64,000 bases of DNA. Origin: an uncultured Pelagibacteraceae bacterium. GTDB taxonomy: Bacteria > Pseudomonadota > Alphaproteobacteria > Pelagibacterales > Pelagibacteraceae. The stretch is from contig CACFOC010000002.1 in assembly GCA_902567945.1 (NCBI GenBank), positions 1-64,000 on the forward strand, in the 5' to 3' direction. The position numbers and the translations under genes are program-made. The first letter of the stretch is position 1. Every line of letters starts with the position of its first letter. The notes below the pieces were generated by a model that did no database searches, had not been told where the DNA came from, and worked only from the letters and a program-made list of their open reading frames with translations. Shown in pieces: positions 10,303 to 19,577 of the stretch.

Positions 10303-11469
10303 ATGGAAATTCCAAAAAGTTTTTTAGGTTATAAAAGAGAAAACGGAAGAGCGGGAACAAGAAACCATGTGATTATACTTCCGGTAGATGATATTTCAAA
10401 TGCATGCGCCGAAGCGGTAGCAAATAATATTAAAGGTACAATAGCCTTGCCACACTCTTATGGAAGACTTCAATTTGGAGCAGATTTAGAATTACATTTT
10501 AGAACAATGATTGGAACTGGAAGTAACCCAAATGTAGCAGCAGTAATAGTTATAGGGATAGAACCCAAATGGACAAAACGAATTGTAGATGGAATAGCAA
10601 AAACAGGAAAGCCGGTTGAAGGTTTTCACATCGAGCGGACTGGAGATATTGGTACTGTGATGAAAGCATCAAAAAAAGCACAAGAGTTTGTAATGTGGGC
10701 TTCTGAAAAACAAAGAGAAGAATGTCCTTTAAGTGATTTATGGATATCAGTTAAATGCGGAGAATCTGATACGACGTCAGGTCTTGCTTCAAATCCAACA
10801 GTTGGGAACCTTATGGATAAATTAGAACCGCTTGGAGTTCATTTATGCTTTGGAGAAACTTCAGAACTAACAGGAGCTGAAACTGTTTGTGCTAAGAGAG
10901 GAGCTACACCTGAGGCCTCAAAAAAATTTATGAAAACTTGGAGTGCTTATAATAATTTTATTCTTAAAGAAGCTACTGACGATCTCTCAGAAAGCCAACC
11001 GACTGCCGGAAATATTGCTGGCGGTTTAACAACTATTGAAGAAAAAGCTTTTGGTAACTTTCAAAAAATTGGCTCTTGTAAATTTATTGATGTGTTGGAA
11101 CCTGCGGAAACACCAACCAAAGGTAAAGGTTTATATTTTATGGATACTTCTTCTGCAGCAGCTGAGTGTGTAACTCTTCAAGCAGCAGGGGGTTTTAATA
11201 TTCATTTATTTCCAACGGGGCAAGGTAATATAGTAGGTAATCCAATTGAACCAGTTATAAAATTAACAGCTAACCCATTGACAGTAAAATCTATGGGAGA
11301 ACATATAGACTGTGATGTATCAAAAATTCTTTCTAGAGAAATGAATCTATCTGAAGCTGGTGATGAATTAATAAAAATAACTATCAAAGTAGCCAATGGC
11401 AGGTTAACTTGTGCAGAGGCTTTGGGTCATAAAGAGTTTGTAATGACTAAACTCTACAGAAGTGCTTAA
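10303..11469 (+). CDS. suyB: UxaA C-terminal family large subunit, SuyB-like sulfolactate sulfo-lyase large subunit
   Basis: [69 protein letters not shown]; gene pairing and xsc neighbourhood. Confidence 0.65.
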   Translation: MEIPKSFLGYKRENGRAGTRNHVIILPVDDISNACAEAVANNIKGTIALPHSYGRLQFGADLELHFRTMIGTGSNPNVAAVIVIGIEPKWTKRIVDGIAKTGKPVEGFHIERTGDIGTVMKASKKAQEFVMWASEKQREECPLSDLWISVKCGESDTTSGLASNPTVGNLMDKLEPLGVHLCFGETSELTGAETVCAKRGATPEASKKFMKTWSAYNNFILKEATDDLSESQPTAGNIAGGLTTIEEKAFGNFQKIGSCKFIDVLEPAETPTKGKGLYFMDTSSAAAECVTLQAAGGFNIHLFPTGQGNIVGNPIEPVIKLTANPLTVKSMGEHIDCDVSKILSREMNLSEAGDELIKITIKVANGRLTCAEALGHKEFVMTKLYRSA

Positions 11470-11861
11470 TGTCAAATTCAGCAGAACGATGTCTTTTTTG
11501 CAATAAAGCAAAACAAAAGATTATTGATTCAAATAAATTAATTTTTGTAGTTAGAGACAGTTACCCAGTTACAAAATACCATACTTTAATTATTCCTCAC
11601 AGGCATGTTTCTGATTTTTTTGATCTTAGCCATGATGAACTTTCTGATTTAAATAAAATATTAAAAAAACAAAGACAATCATTATTAAATATAGATAAAG
11701 AAATTACTGGATTTAATGTTGGTGTTAACGCAGGTCCTGACGCTGGACAATCAATTATGCATTGTCATATCCATTTAATTCCAAGAAGAAAAGGTGATAC
11801 AAAAAATCCTAGAGGAGGAGTTAGAGGAGTGATACCATCGAAACAAAAATACAACAAATGA
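11469..11861 (+). CDS. HIT-family protein (histidine triad hydrolase)
   Basis: CLFCNKAKQKIIDSN...; QSIMHCHIHLIPRRKGD histidine triad. Confidence 0.92.
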   Translation: MSNSAERCLFCNKAKQKIIDSNKLIFVVRDSYPVTKYHTLIIPHRHVSDFFDLSHDELSDLNKILKKQRQSLLNIDKEITGFNVGVNAGPDAGQSIMHCHIHLIPRRKGDTKNPRGGVRGVIPSKQKYNK

Positions 11862-12775
11862 ATACAGATTATTTTTCAAAAGTAAGAATATTAGATGGCG
11901 GCATGGGTCAACAAATGCTTGCAAAGGGCTTACAAGCTAGGGGAAGTTTATGGTCTGCTACTGCATTAATAGAAAAAAAATATCACCAACTAGTTATTGA
12001 TACACATTTAGATTTTATTAAATCTGGAGCTGAAGTAATTGTTACAACTAATTTTTCTGCCAGAAGAACTAGAATGATTCAAAATAAAGTTGAGAAGTAT
12101 TTCAATTATGCTAATGAAATGGCTGGAGAACTTGCCCTAAGAGCTAAGGAGATTTCTAAAAAAAATGTTTTAATTGGAGGAAGTTTGCCAGCTCAAAATG
12201 ATACATATGTTCTAGATCCAAGAGATAAAAAGATAATAGAAAAAGGGTTTTTCGATCAAGCTATCTTGCTTAAACCTTTTGTTGATTTTTTTTATTTAGA
12301 CGTTATGTCTGGCAGCAAGGAATGTGATATAGCATTAAATGTTACAAAAAAATTAAATTTACCTGTTTTAGTTGGGTTACATATTAAGAAGAATGGAAAA
12401 CTTCCTTCTGGGGAAAGTATAGTTGAAGTATTTAAAAAGTGTAAAGGAGAAAATTGGTTAGGACTTGTAGCTGCATGTGTGTCTCCCGAAATTATAGAAA
12501 AGGCAGTTGAAGAAATTAAACAACTAAAAATACCTTTTGGCTTTAAAGTAAATCTTTGGAAAACAGAAGAACCTATACCTGTACATAAATTTGCTTCTCC
12601 TATAGATAAAATTGGAACTAATCCTGTTGAAAGTATGGGCACAAGAAACGAATATACTGACGTAAGGTTTTTAGAATTCTCAAAAAATATGATGGATCAT
12701 GGAGCAACAATTCTAGGAGGTTGTTGTGAAACAAAACCATCTCATATAAAAAAAATTTCTATACTTAAAAATTAA
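11858..12775 (+). CDS. Homocysteine S-methyltransferase family protein
   Basis: ILDGGMGQQMLAKG; AEVIVTTNF; ILGGCCETKPSHI (zinc-binding GGCC). Confidence 0.88.
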   Translation: MNTDYFSKVRILDGGMGQQMLAKGLQARGSLWSATALIEKKYHQLVIDTHLDFIKSGAEVIVTTNFSARRTRMIQNKVEKYFNYANEMAGELALRAKEISKKNVLIGGSLPAQNDTYVLDPRDKKIIEKGFFDQAILLKPFVDFFYLDVMSGSKECDIALNVTKKLNLPVLVGLHIKKNGKLPSGESIVEVFKKCKGENWLGLVAACVSPEIIEKAVEEIKQLKIPFGFKVNLWKTEEPIPVHKFASPIDKIGTNPVESMGTRNEYTDVRFLEFSKNMMDHGATILGGCCETKPSHIKKISILKN

Positions 12776-12803
12776 TTAATAAAGGTTTTTTTTATTTGAA
12801 ATT

Positions 12804-13901
12804 TTATATTGCTTTTGGTGGTGGTGGTGCTTTTGGTGCATTAATTCGTTTACTTATTTGTCTTCTGACATAAGAAACAAAAATACCAGCTGAAAGAGCT
12901 ATAAAAATCGAAGAAACTCCATAAACGATGGGGTATTGATTAGAGAGATTATAGATTGTAATACCATAGTCACTGATTTCTGCAATTTTATCTGTTGGTA
13001 CTTTTAAACTGACTTCACCATTTTTAAAAAAAGTTTCATATGCCATTAAAATTCCCACTGAAAGCATAAGTAAAGCAAGTAAAGCCTTTAGTTGTGAACC
13101 ATCAAGTCGCTGTCCAATTTTTTGACCTGAATGGACACCAATTATAGATCCGGTGATCAGTATTAAAACGAGCAATAAATCAATTGTGTGATAAGTAAAA
13201 GCATGCGAAATGGTAACAAATCCTGTTATAAATATTGTAACAAATAAAGATGTTCCTGGAACAAGTTTAGTTGGCATGCCAATTAAATAAATCATGGCTG
13301 GTACCATTAAAAAAGCTCCTCCTACACCCATAATTGCAGAAATAAATCCCACTATAACACCCAACAAAAGAGGAACTAAGGCACTTTCATAAACTTTGGA
13401 TGTTTTAAATCTCATTCTAAAAGGAAGTCCATGTATCCAGTAGTGAGTATGTAATTTTTTCTTAACTGCTATTTTTTTTTTAAACATGTTAATTTCAACT
13501 AAACCATCTCTAAGCATAAAACTTCCAATGATAGCAAGCACATACATATAAGCTAAAGCAATTACAATATCTATTTTGCCGATACCTTTAAAATAACTAA
13601 AAGTTAAAATTCCAATGAAAGTTCCCAAAAGTCCACCAATAACAATTAGCCAACCTATTTTAACATCAAGAGTTTTTTTAAACCAATGAGTTAAAGCTCC
13701 TGAAGATGATGAAGCTAAAATATTATTTGCTTCATTTGCTACTGCATAAATTGGAGGTATGCCCATAAAAATTAGTAGTGGAGTCATAAGAAAACCTCCT
13801 CCTACACCAAACATCCCTGAGAGAAAGCCGATAACAAAACTTACAAAAAGTATTAATATTACATTTATTTGAACTTCGGCTATGGGTAAGAAAACTTCCA
13901 T
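12804..13901 (-). CDS. TauE/SafE-family sulfite/anion exporter
   Basis: 365 aa membrane protein; FGVGGGFLMTPLLIFMGIPP and IMGVGGAFLMVPAMIYLIGMP duplicated TauE motifs. Confidence 0.85.
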   Translation of the reverse strand: MEVFLPIAEVQINVILILFVSFVIGFLSGMFGVGGGFLMTPLLIFMGIPPIYAVANEANNILASSSSGALTHWFKKTLDVKIGWLIVIGGLLGTFIGILTFSYFKGIGKIDIVIALAYMYVLAIIGSFMLRDGLVEINMFKKKIAVKKKLHTHYWIHGLPFRMRFKTSKVYESALVPLLLGVIVGFISAIMGVGGAFLMVPAMIYLIGMPTKLVPGTSLFVTIFITGFVTISHAFTYHTIDLLLVLILITGSIIGVHSGQKIGQRLDGSQLKALLALLMLSVGILMAYETFFKNGEVSLKVPTDKIAEISDYGITIYNLSNQYPIVYGVSSIFIALSAGIFVSYVRRQISKRINAPKAPPPPKAI

Positions 13902-13957
13902 AAAATATTTATTTAATAAATATTCTTGAAATATAAAAATGTCAATAAATAGATAAC

Positions 13958-14308
13958 CTAATAAATGGTTGCACCAAAGACCTTGACCTCGCCATCTTCG
14001 ACTCCAAGCACTAATCTACCTAGAAAATCACCATTAACAGAATTACTTGTCTGTTTATAAAGAACTGTAATGTGAGAATTTCTTCTTAAACAGCCTAGAA
14101 CTTCTTTTTTGTCTGATAAACTAGTTAATAACTTGTTATTTGCCCACTGTTTTCCTAACTCTACTTCATTAGCGCCAAATAGCATTTGAGAAGAGAAATC
14201 TCTTGTAAAACCTCCATAATCTTTTTGGTTAGAAGTTTTTATTAAATTATCCCAAATTGGATTAGCAATTTCTATAATTTCTTCGTCAGTTTTCTTGAGA
14301 AGATCCAT
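13958..14308 (-). CDS. Conserved-looking small protein of unknown function in the apr gene block
   Basis: 116 aa ORF, same strand and 17 nt downstream of aprA; no motif recognised. Confidence 0.7.
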   Translation of the reverse strand: MDLLKKTDEEIIEIANPIWDNLIKTSNQKDYGGFTRDFSSQMLFGANEVELGKQWANNKLLTSLSDKKEVLGCLRRNSHITVLYKQTSNSVNGDFLGRLVLGVEDGEVKVFGATIY

Positions 14309-14325
14309 TTGTTTTATCTAATGTT

Positions 14326-16185
14326 TTAAGAAGCTTTTTTTTTCTCTTCATCGCCAATGATATGATAAACAGGCATCTTTTCCATAGTAAACTTGCCAGT
14401 TTTAGGATCACGGCGTGAAACGGTTAAACAGTGCCAATTTTTATCATCTAATTTCATATGGTCACCTCGATAATAATATCCAGGCCAACGCGTTTCTTCA
14501 CGAAACAAAGTATGCTCTGTAACGCACTGTGAAGTTATTGCTCGGTGTTTTAATTCCCAGGCACGCATAAGCTGATGATAATCTTCGGCACCAATATGTT
14601 CTAAGTCTTCTTGAAACCACTGTAACAATTCCAAACCTTTTTTAAGCAAATTTCCATTCGTCATATAATTAACTGAGATACCTCCAACATACTCATCCAT
14701 AATTTTTTGAAGACGTTGAAGACCTTGAATTGGAGAAAAATAACTTGGTGAAACTGTACCTCCAGTAATCTCATTTCTGCCAACAGTATAATTTTCTAAT
14801 GGTTTATATATAATTTTTTTAAAATCTTCACATTGTTTTTCGCTAACCTTAATATTTTTTGCTTTTTGATCTTCTATATATTTAACAGCAGCTTTTGCAG
14901 CTAAACGACCTTCTGTGAAAGAACCTGATGAAAATTTGTGAGCGCTTCCTCCAACTGTATCCCCTGCCCCAAAAAGGCCTTGGACAGTCATCATCCTATT
15001 ATATCCCCAAAAATATTCTGGTGGAGATATATCTTCTGGGCCGCTTACCCAGGCTCCTGAACAAGTTGCGTGAGAACCCATAACATATGGTTCTGAAGTT
15101 GTTAGTTCGGGATTTGTATATTTAGGATCTATATTTTGAGATGCCCAAACAACTGCTTGCCCTACTGTCATACCAAGGAAATTTTCCCAACCAACTGTTT
15201 CTAAATGCGGGTCTTGAAAAGCTTCTTTAGTCACCATTTGAATTGGTCCACCACCAGCCATAACCTCTTGGACAAAGGCATGATTACGTAAACATGTTGG
15301 TGTTGGATGATGATCAATATATTCTCCAACTAATTTTTTTGTTTGATCGTACCATTTTTTTTCATAGTTTTCGCCATTAGCATTTTGTGTGTAAGTTTTT
15401 AAATGTAAAAAATAAGCTCCGACTGGCCCGTATCCATCTTTAAATCTACATAAAACAATTCGGTTTTCCATTTGAGTCATTTTAGCTCCAGCCGCGATTG
15501 GTAACGCATAAGCTGAACCGTTGCTCCAAGGAGCATACCAAGTTCTTCCCATACCTTCACCAACTGCCCTAGGTTTAAAAATATGTGACGCTCCACCTGC
15601 TGCAACAATTACAGTTTTAGCACGAAACACATAATAGTCCCCTGTGCGCATATTAAAACCTACTGCACCACCAACTCTATTTTCATCATTTTCATCCATA
15701 AGTAAGTGGGTGATCATTATTCGATTATAAATTTTATCTGCAGATTTTTTAGCTGCTTCAGCTACTATTGGTTTGTAACTTTCGCCATGAATCATTATTT
15801 GCCATTTACCTTCTCTTTGATAGCGTCCAGTTTTTGGATTCTTCATCATGGGTAAACCCCATTCATCAAACATGTGAACTGTTGAATCTACATGGCGAGC
15901 CATATCGTAACCAAGATCTTCTCTTACTAATCCCATTAAATCGTTACGTGCGTAACGCACATGATCTTCGGGTTGATTTTCATTCCACTGCATTCCCATA
16001 TAGCAGTTAATTGCATAAAGCCCTTGCGCAACCGCGCCGCTTCTATCGATGTTTGCTTTTTCAACACAAATAATTTTTAAATCTCTTCCCCAGTGTCTTG
16101 CTTCAAATGCAGCACCAGTGCCAGCCATTCCTCCACCAACAACAAGTATGTCACATTCTTCGTGATAAGTTTTATGTTTCGCCAT
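14326..16185 (-). CDS. aprA: Adenylylsulfate reductase subunit alpha
   Basis: ECDILVVGGGMAGTGAAFEARHWGRDLKIICVEKANIDRSGAVAQGLYAINCYMGMQWNENQPEDHVRYARNDLMGL; AprA-type FAD domain. Confidence 0.95.
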   Translation of the reverse strand: MAKHKTYHEECDILVVGGGMAGTGAAFEARHWGRDLKIICVEKANIDRSGAVAQGLYAINCYMGMQWNENQPEDHVRYARNDLMGLVREDLGYDMARHVDSTVHMFDEWGLPMMKNPKTGRYQREGKWQIMIHGESYKPIVAEAAKKSADKIYNRIMITHLLMDENDENRVGGAVGFNMRTGDYYVFRAKTVIVAAGGASHIFKPRAVGEGMGRTWYAPWSNGSAYALPIAAGAKMTQMENRIVLCRFKDGYGPVGAYFLHLKTYTQNANGENYEKKWYDQTKKLVGEYIDHHPTPTCLRNHAFVQEVMAGGGPIQMVTKEAFQDPHLETVGWENFLGMTVGQAVVWASQNIDPKYTNPELTTSEPYVMGSHATCSGAWVSGPEDISPPEYFWGYNRMMTVQGLFGAGDTVGGSAHKFSSGSFTEGRLAAKAAVKYIEDQKAKNIKVSEKQCEDFKKIIYKPLENYTVGRNEITGGTVSPSYFSPIQGLQRLQKIMDEYVGGISVNYMTNGNLLKKGLELLQWFQEDLEHIGAEDYHQLMRAWELKHRAITSQCVTEHTLFREETRWPGYYYRGDHMKLDDKNWHCLTVSRRDPKTGKFTMEKMPVYHIIGDEEKKKAS

Positions 16186-16655
16186 TAATAATAAACTCCT
16201 TTTTTAAATGAATTTTTATCAATTGTTGGTAATTCTTTTTTAGTATTTAAACCCTCAGGTTCAGAATAAAGTGTTTGAGACTTAATTTCTCCTTGATTTG
16301 GTTTGTCGACTTCAGCAAGTTTTGGAATAAATTTACCCCATGGCTTTGTTGTTATTGGAGAGACAAAATCTTTTTCTGTCCCATTTCTGAATTTTATTTT
16401 CCAAGAAATTGTTCCCTTTTCTTCTTCTCGACGAACTCTGACGCTATGCCCCATAGGAGCAAAATCCGCATACCCACGGACATCAATTGCATGATTTGGA
16501 CATGCCTTTACGCATGAATAACATTCCCAACAAAAATTAGGCTCTATATTTTTTGCACGTCTAATAGTTTCATCGATATGCATAATATCAGATGGACAGA
16601 TATCAACGCAGTGTCCACAACCATCACAACGTGTCATATATACAAAAGTTGACAT
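16185..16655 (-). CDS. aprB: Adenylylsulfate reductase subunit beta (2x4Fe-4S)
   Basis: CDGCGHCVDICPSDIMHI ... CWECYSCVKACPNHAIDVRGYADFAPMG. Confidence 0.95.
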   Translation of the reverse strand: MSTFVYMTRCDGCGHCVDICPSDIMHIDETIRRAKNIEPNFCWECYSCVKACPNHAIDVRGYADFAPMGHSVRVRREEEKGTISWKIKFRNGTEKDFVSPITTKPWGKFIPKLAEVDKPNQGEIKSQTLYSEPEGLNTKKELPTIDKNSFKKGVYY

Positions 16656-16694
16656 AATTATTTCTGTTCCTTCTTTACATAATTTATATACATA

Positions 16695-17537
16695 TTAATA
16701 GTGTTTTGGTGTCTCACGACTGATGCCTAGACCAAATTGTTTAGAAGCCTTTGCTGGTGGTGGTAAATTATCTCTTGAACCATCAGCTTCTGCTAAATTT
16801 TTTTGAAGTGCTGCCCCTGGTTTATAAAACATATGTGCAAACTTAGACCAATACACCCCACCAAATAAAACAAGATTAGATATAATAAATAAAATTAAAA
16901 ATACTTTATCGTCCCATCTGTCATTTAAGTTTAACGATTGTAAAAATGACCAGACTATACCAAAAAAAGAAGATGCTAGGAGTGCTAGTACAAATAAATC
17001 TGCTTTAATAATTCTATACCAAGGCTGAGCTTCTGAATAAACATCTACTCTTAAAAAAAACCAAAACCAAGAGCCGCCAAGAATAGTCATTATGGCACCA
17101 ACATGCCAGATGATTGGCCATACTGAAGGAGTATTTGAAGTTGGTGAAGCATAACAAAAAATCATTACAACTGAACCAGTCCAAAATAAAACAGTTCCAT
17201 ACATACCAAGAAGATGGGCTGCTCTCCTTTTCCCAGCACCCAGCTCTGATGTAGTTGCTATGTCACTCGCTATTGTTTTTAAAATTACTGAAGTTTTTTC
17301 ACCTGTAGTAAGTATTTTTTTTGCTGATTTTTTAGCTTTCTTCGCGTTTTCAAAAAAATATTTTACATTTTTTTTATGAATTATATCTACAAAAGTTCCT
17401 AAAACTACTAACAATCCCATAACAACGACAAAACTTTGCATTGCAATAACTGGTATAGTTTCTGAAAGTATTGAAAATGGATTAATGGTAATCAAAATAA
17501 CTCCCTTGTCATTCAAAAAATTTAATAGATGGCTCAA
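16695..17537 (-). CDS. aprM: AprM-like membrane anchor protein of the APS reductase locus
   Basis: 280 aa multi-TM protein directly upstream of aprBA; annotated TTG start overlaps a terminator hairpin, so the true start is probably further downstream. Confidence 0.7.
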   Translation of the reverse strand: MSHLLNFLNDKGVILITINPFSILSETIPVIAMQSFVVVMGLLVVLGTFVDIIHKKNVKYFFENAKKAKKSAKKILTTGEKTSVILKTIASDIATTSELGAGKRRAAHLLGMYGTVLFWTGSVVMIFCYASPTSNTPSVWPIIWHVGAIMTILGGSWFWFFLRVDVYSEAQPWYRIIKADLFVLALLASSFFGIVWSFLQSLNLNDRWDDKVFLILFIISNLVLFGGVYWSKFAHMFYKPGAALQKNLAEADGSRDNLPPPAKASKQFGLGISRETPKHY

Positions 17538-17557
17538 TTTAGAACCATCTATTATTA
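17517..17557 (-). terminator. Intrinsic terminator after the CADD-like gene
   Basis: Minus strand TAATAATAGATGG-ttctaaattgag-CCATCTATTA-AATTTTTT. Confidence 0.65.
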
Positions 17558-17583
17558 TTTAATATTATAAAATCCTTGTTTGA

Positions 17584-18255
17584 TTAAGCAGCCACCTGCA
17601 TTGGAATATTATGTTTAACTGCCATACCAGTTAAAAAATTCCAAAGATATTTAGCTGTCATTAAAGCTGACTTTTCTGCTTTAACTTGCTCAACTTCATT
17701 TAAACCATCAAGCAATTTTTCACAAGCTACTCTGTGGTATTCATCAGCAGCCTTGTGAACTTCGAAAAATTCCAATCCTTCTTTTGATGAAACTCCATAG
17801 TGGTTTTTTAAACCTCTAATTTTTGTTACTGCTATTTCTGGTATTTGTCTTTCATAAGTGTAAAGAGAAGCAAGACCTTCAGCATAGCTTGCTCTACTAT
17901 GCTTAAAAAAATTATCAATCATATCATCAGTAAACTTTTCCTTTGTAACTGAATCTATCTTTAATTTTTCTGCCCCCACAGCTGATGCAAAATTTTTCCA
18001 AAGTTTTGGGTGATCTGCATCTTGTTTTTCCTCATCTTGAAGATTTTCAAGCAAAATTTTTCTTTTTTCTATATCTTCGCATAAAGAATGCGTAGCGCTG
18101 ATATAACGAGGAAATGCTTTTACATGCTGATAGTATTGTTCTGCATAATCCTTAATTATCTCCCTTGTCAGCTTTCCTTCGTTCCAAGCTTTATAAAAAG
18201 GATGTTTAAGTAAGTGGTATTTATCTAGTTTTTCTTTTAATTGATTTGAAAACAT
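17584..18255 (-). CDS. CADD/PqqC-TenA superfamily haem-oxygenase-like dimetal protein, candidate 4-aminobenzoate synthase
   Basis: LLKHPFYKAWNEGKLTREIIKDYAEQYYQHVKAFPRYISATHSLCEDIEKRKILLENLQDEE closely resembles the chlamydial CADD (CT610) sequence as recalled. Confidence 0.8.
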   Translation of the reverse strand: MFSNQLKEKLDKYHLLKHPFYKAWNEGKLTREIIKDYAEQYYQHVKAFPRYISATHSLCEDIEKRKILLENLQDEEKQDADHPKLWKNFASAVGAEKLKIDSVTKEKFTDDMIDNFFKHSRASYAEGLASLYTYERQIPEIAVTKIRGLKNHYGVSSKEGLEFFEVHKAADEYHRVACEKLLDGLNEVEQVKAEKSALMTAKYLWNFLTGMAVKHNIPMQVAA

Positions 18256-18347
18256 AATTATCTCCTTGTTTAATAATTAAGATCATTATCTTTTTCGTAT
18301 ATTTAATCAAGAAGGATTAAACGCCACATTAAAAAATTTTATCAACT

Positions 18348-19577
18348 TTAAGTTGTAGCTAGCCTTGGTAATGGCTTCTCATCTATAGGTAGATGTATTA
18401 CAGCAGCGAAAAAGGAAAGTCCTACAGATAGATACCAAGCATAATCATAGGAGCCATATTGATCATAAAAATATCCACCTAGGTACGCTCCTAAAAATGA
18501 TCCTATTTGGTGACTAAAAAATACTATGCCGTAAAGAGTTGCTAAATATTTTGTTCCAAAAACTTGTGAAATAATCCCATTTGTTGGTGGAATAGTTGCC
18601 AGCCAAAGAAATCCATAAAGCACTCCAAAACCTATTGCTACGTAAGTTGATGTAGGAAGAATTAGAAACAAAATTAGCACAATTCCACGAGCAAAATATA
18701 AAATACTCAATAATATTTTTTTACTATACTTTCCTGATAAATAACCGAATGACAATGTTCCAAAAACATTAAAAAGACCTATTAAAGATAAAATTGCAGC
18801 AGCTGTCCATATTTCAAAGCCACGTTCTTGGATGTACATAGGTATGTGTGCTGAAACTAAAGTTATATTAAAACCACATACAAAAAAACCAAGTATTAAA
18901 AGTATAAAACCTTTATGATTAAATGCCTCTTTTAGTGCTTCTGGAAGTGTTTGATTATCTACTTTAATACCGTCGTTTATATTTTTTTCTTTCTTAACTT
19001 CACGCAGAAAGATTGCGGCGATCATTCCGAATAAAACAAAGTACAAATATGTGTTTAGTGTTTTTTCCCAGCCAAACGTAGATAAAGCATATTTTGTGTA
19101 TATAGGAGAGAAAAAATAACCAATTGAAGCCATAGAGACTACAATTCCTATAGCCATTCCTCTAGTTTTGTTTGGAAAATGTTTTCCAACAGCACCGATC
19201 TGAACACTTATTGCTGTGCCGCCTAAACCAATTCCAATTAATAAACCAAGGTTAATTTGAAAAAATATTCCTGTATTTGGTCCTGAATAAAGTAAATAAA
19301 TTCCTAATGCTACAAAACAGGCTGCTAATATTGTAACTTTTCCACTTCCAATTTTATCTGCCAATGCACCAAAAATTGGTGCAAACATTCCCCACATTAG
19401 CATTTGCAATCCTATTGCCAAACCAAACTCTGTAATTGTGCACTGTAAATCTTTTACAAAAAAATCCGTAAACAACCCAAAGACCATACGGAGTCCCATG
19501 AATATCGCAACTATAAAACAAGCAGAAATAAGTGTAATGAAAGCTACATTACTTGGAAAGAATTTTTCTTTTGTCAT
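18348..19577 (-). CDS. MFS transporter
   Basis: 409 aa, 12 TM; GMFAPIFGALADKIGSGKV motif A. Confidence 0.88.
   Translation of the reverse strand: MTKEKFFPSNVAFITLISACFIVAIFMGLRMVFGLFTDFFVKDLQCTITEFGLAIGLQMLMWGMFAPIFGALADKIGSGKVTILAACFVALGIYLLYSGPNTGIFFQINLGLLIGIGLGGTAISVQIGAVGKHFPNKTRGMAIGIVVSMASIGYFFSPIYTKYALSTFGWEKTLNTYLYFVLFGMIAAIFLREVKKEKNINDGIKVDNQTLPEALKEAFNHKGFILLILGFFVCGFNITLVSAHIPMYIQERGFEIWTAAAILSLIGLFNVFGTLSFGYLSGKYSKKILLSILYFARGIVLILFLILPTSTYVAIGFGVLYGFLWLATIPPTNGIISQVFGTKYLATLYGIVFFSHQIGSFLGAYLGGYFYDQYGSYDYAWYLSVGLSFFAAVIHLPIDEKPLPRLATT

Noticed and set aside
15768-16517. Plus-strand ORFs 15768..16010, 16275..16517 and 16303..16494
   Set aside because: Antisense to aprA/aprB, which have unambiguous motifs.
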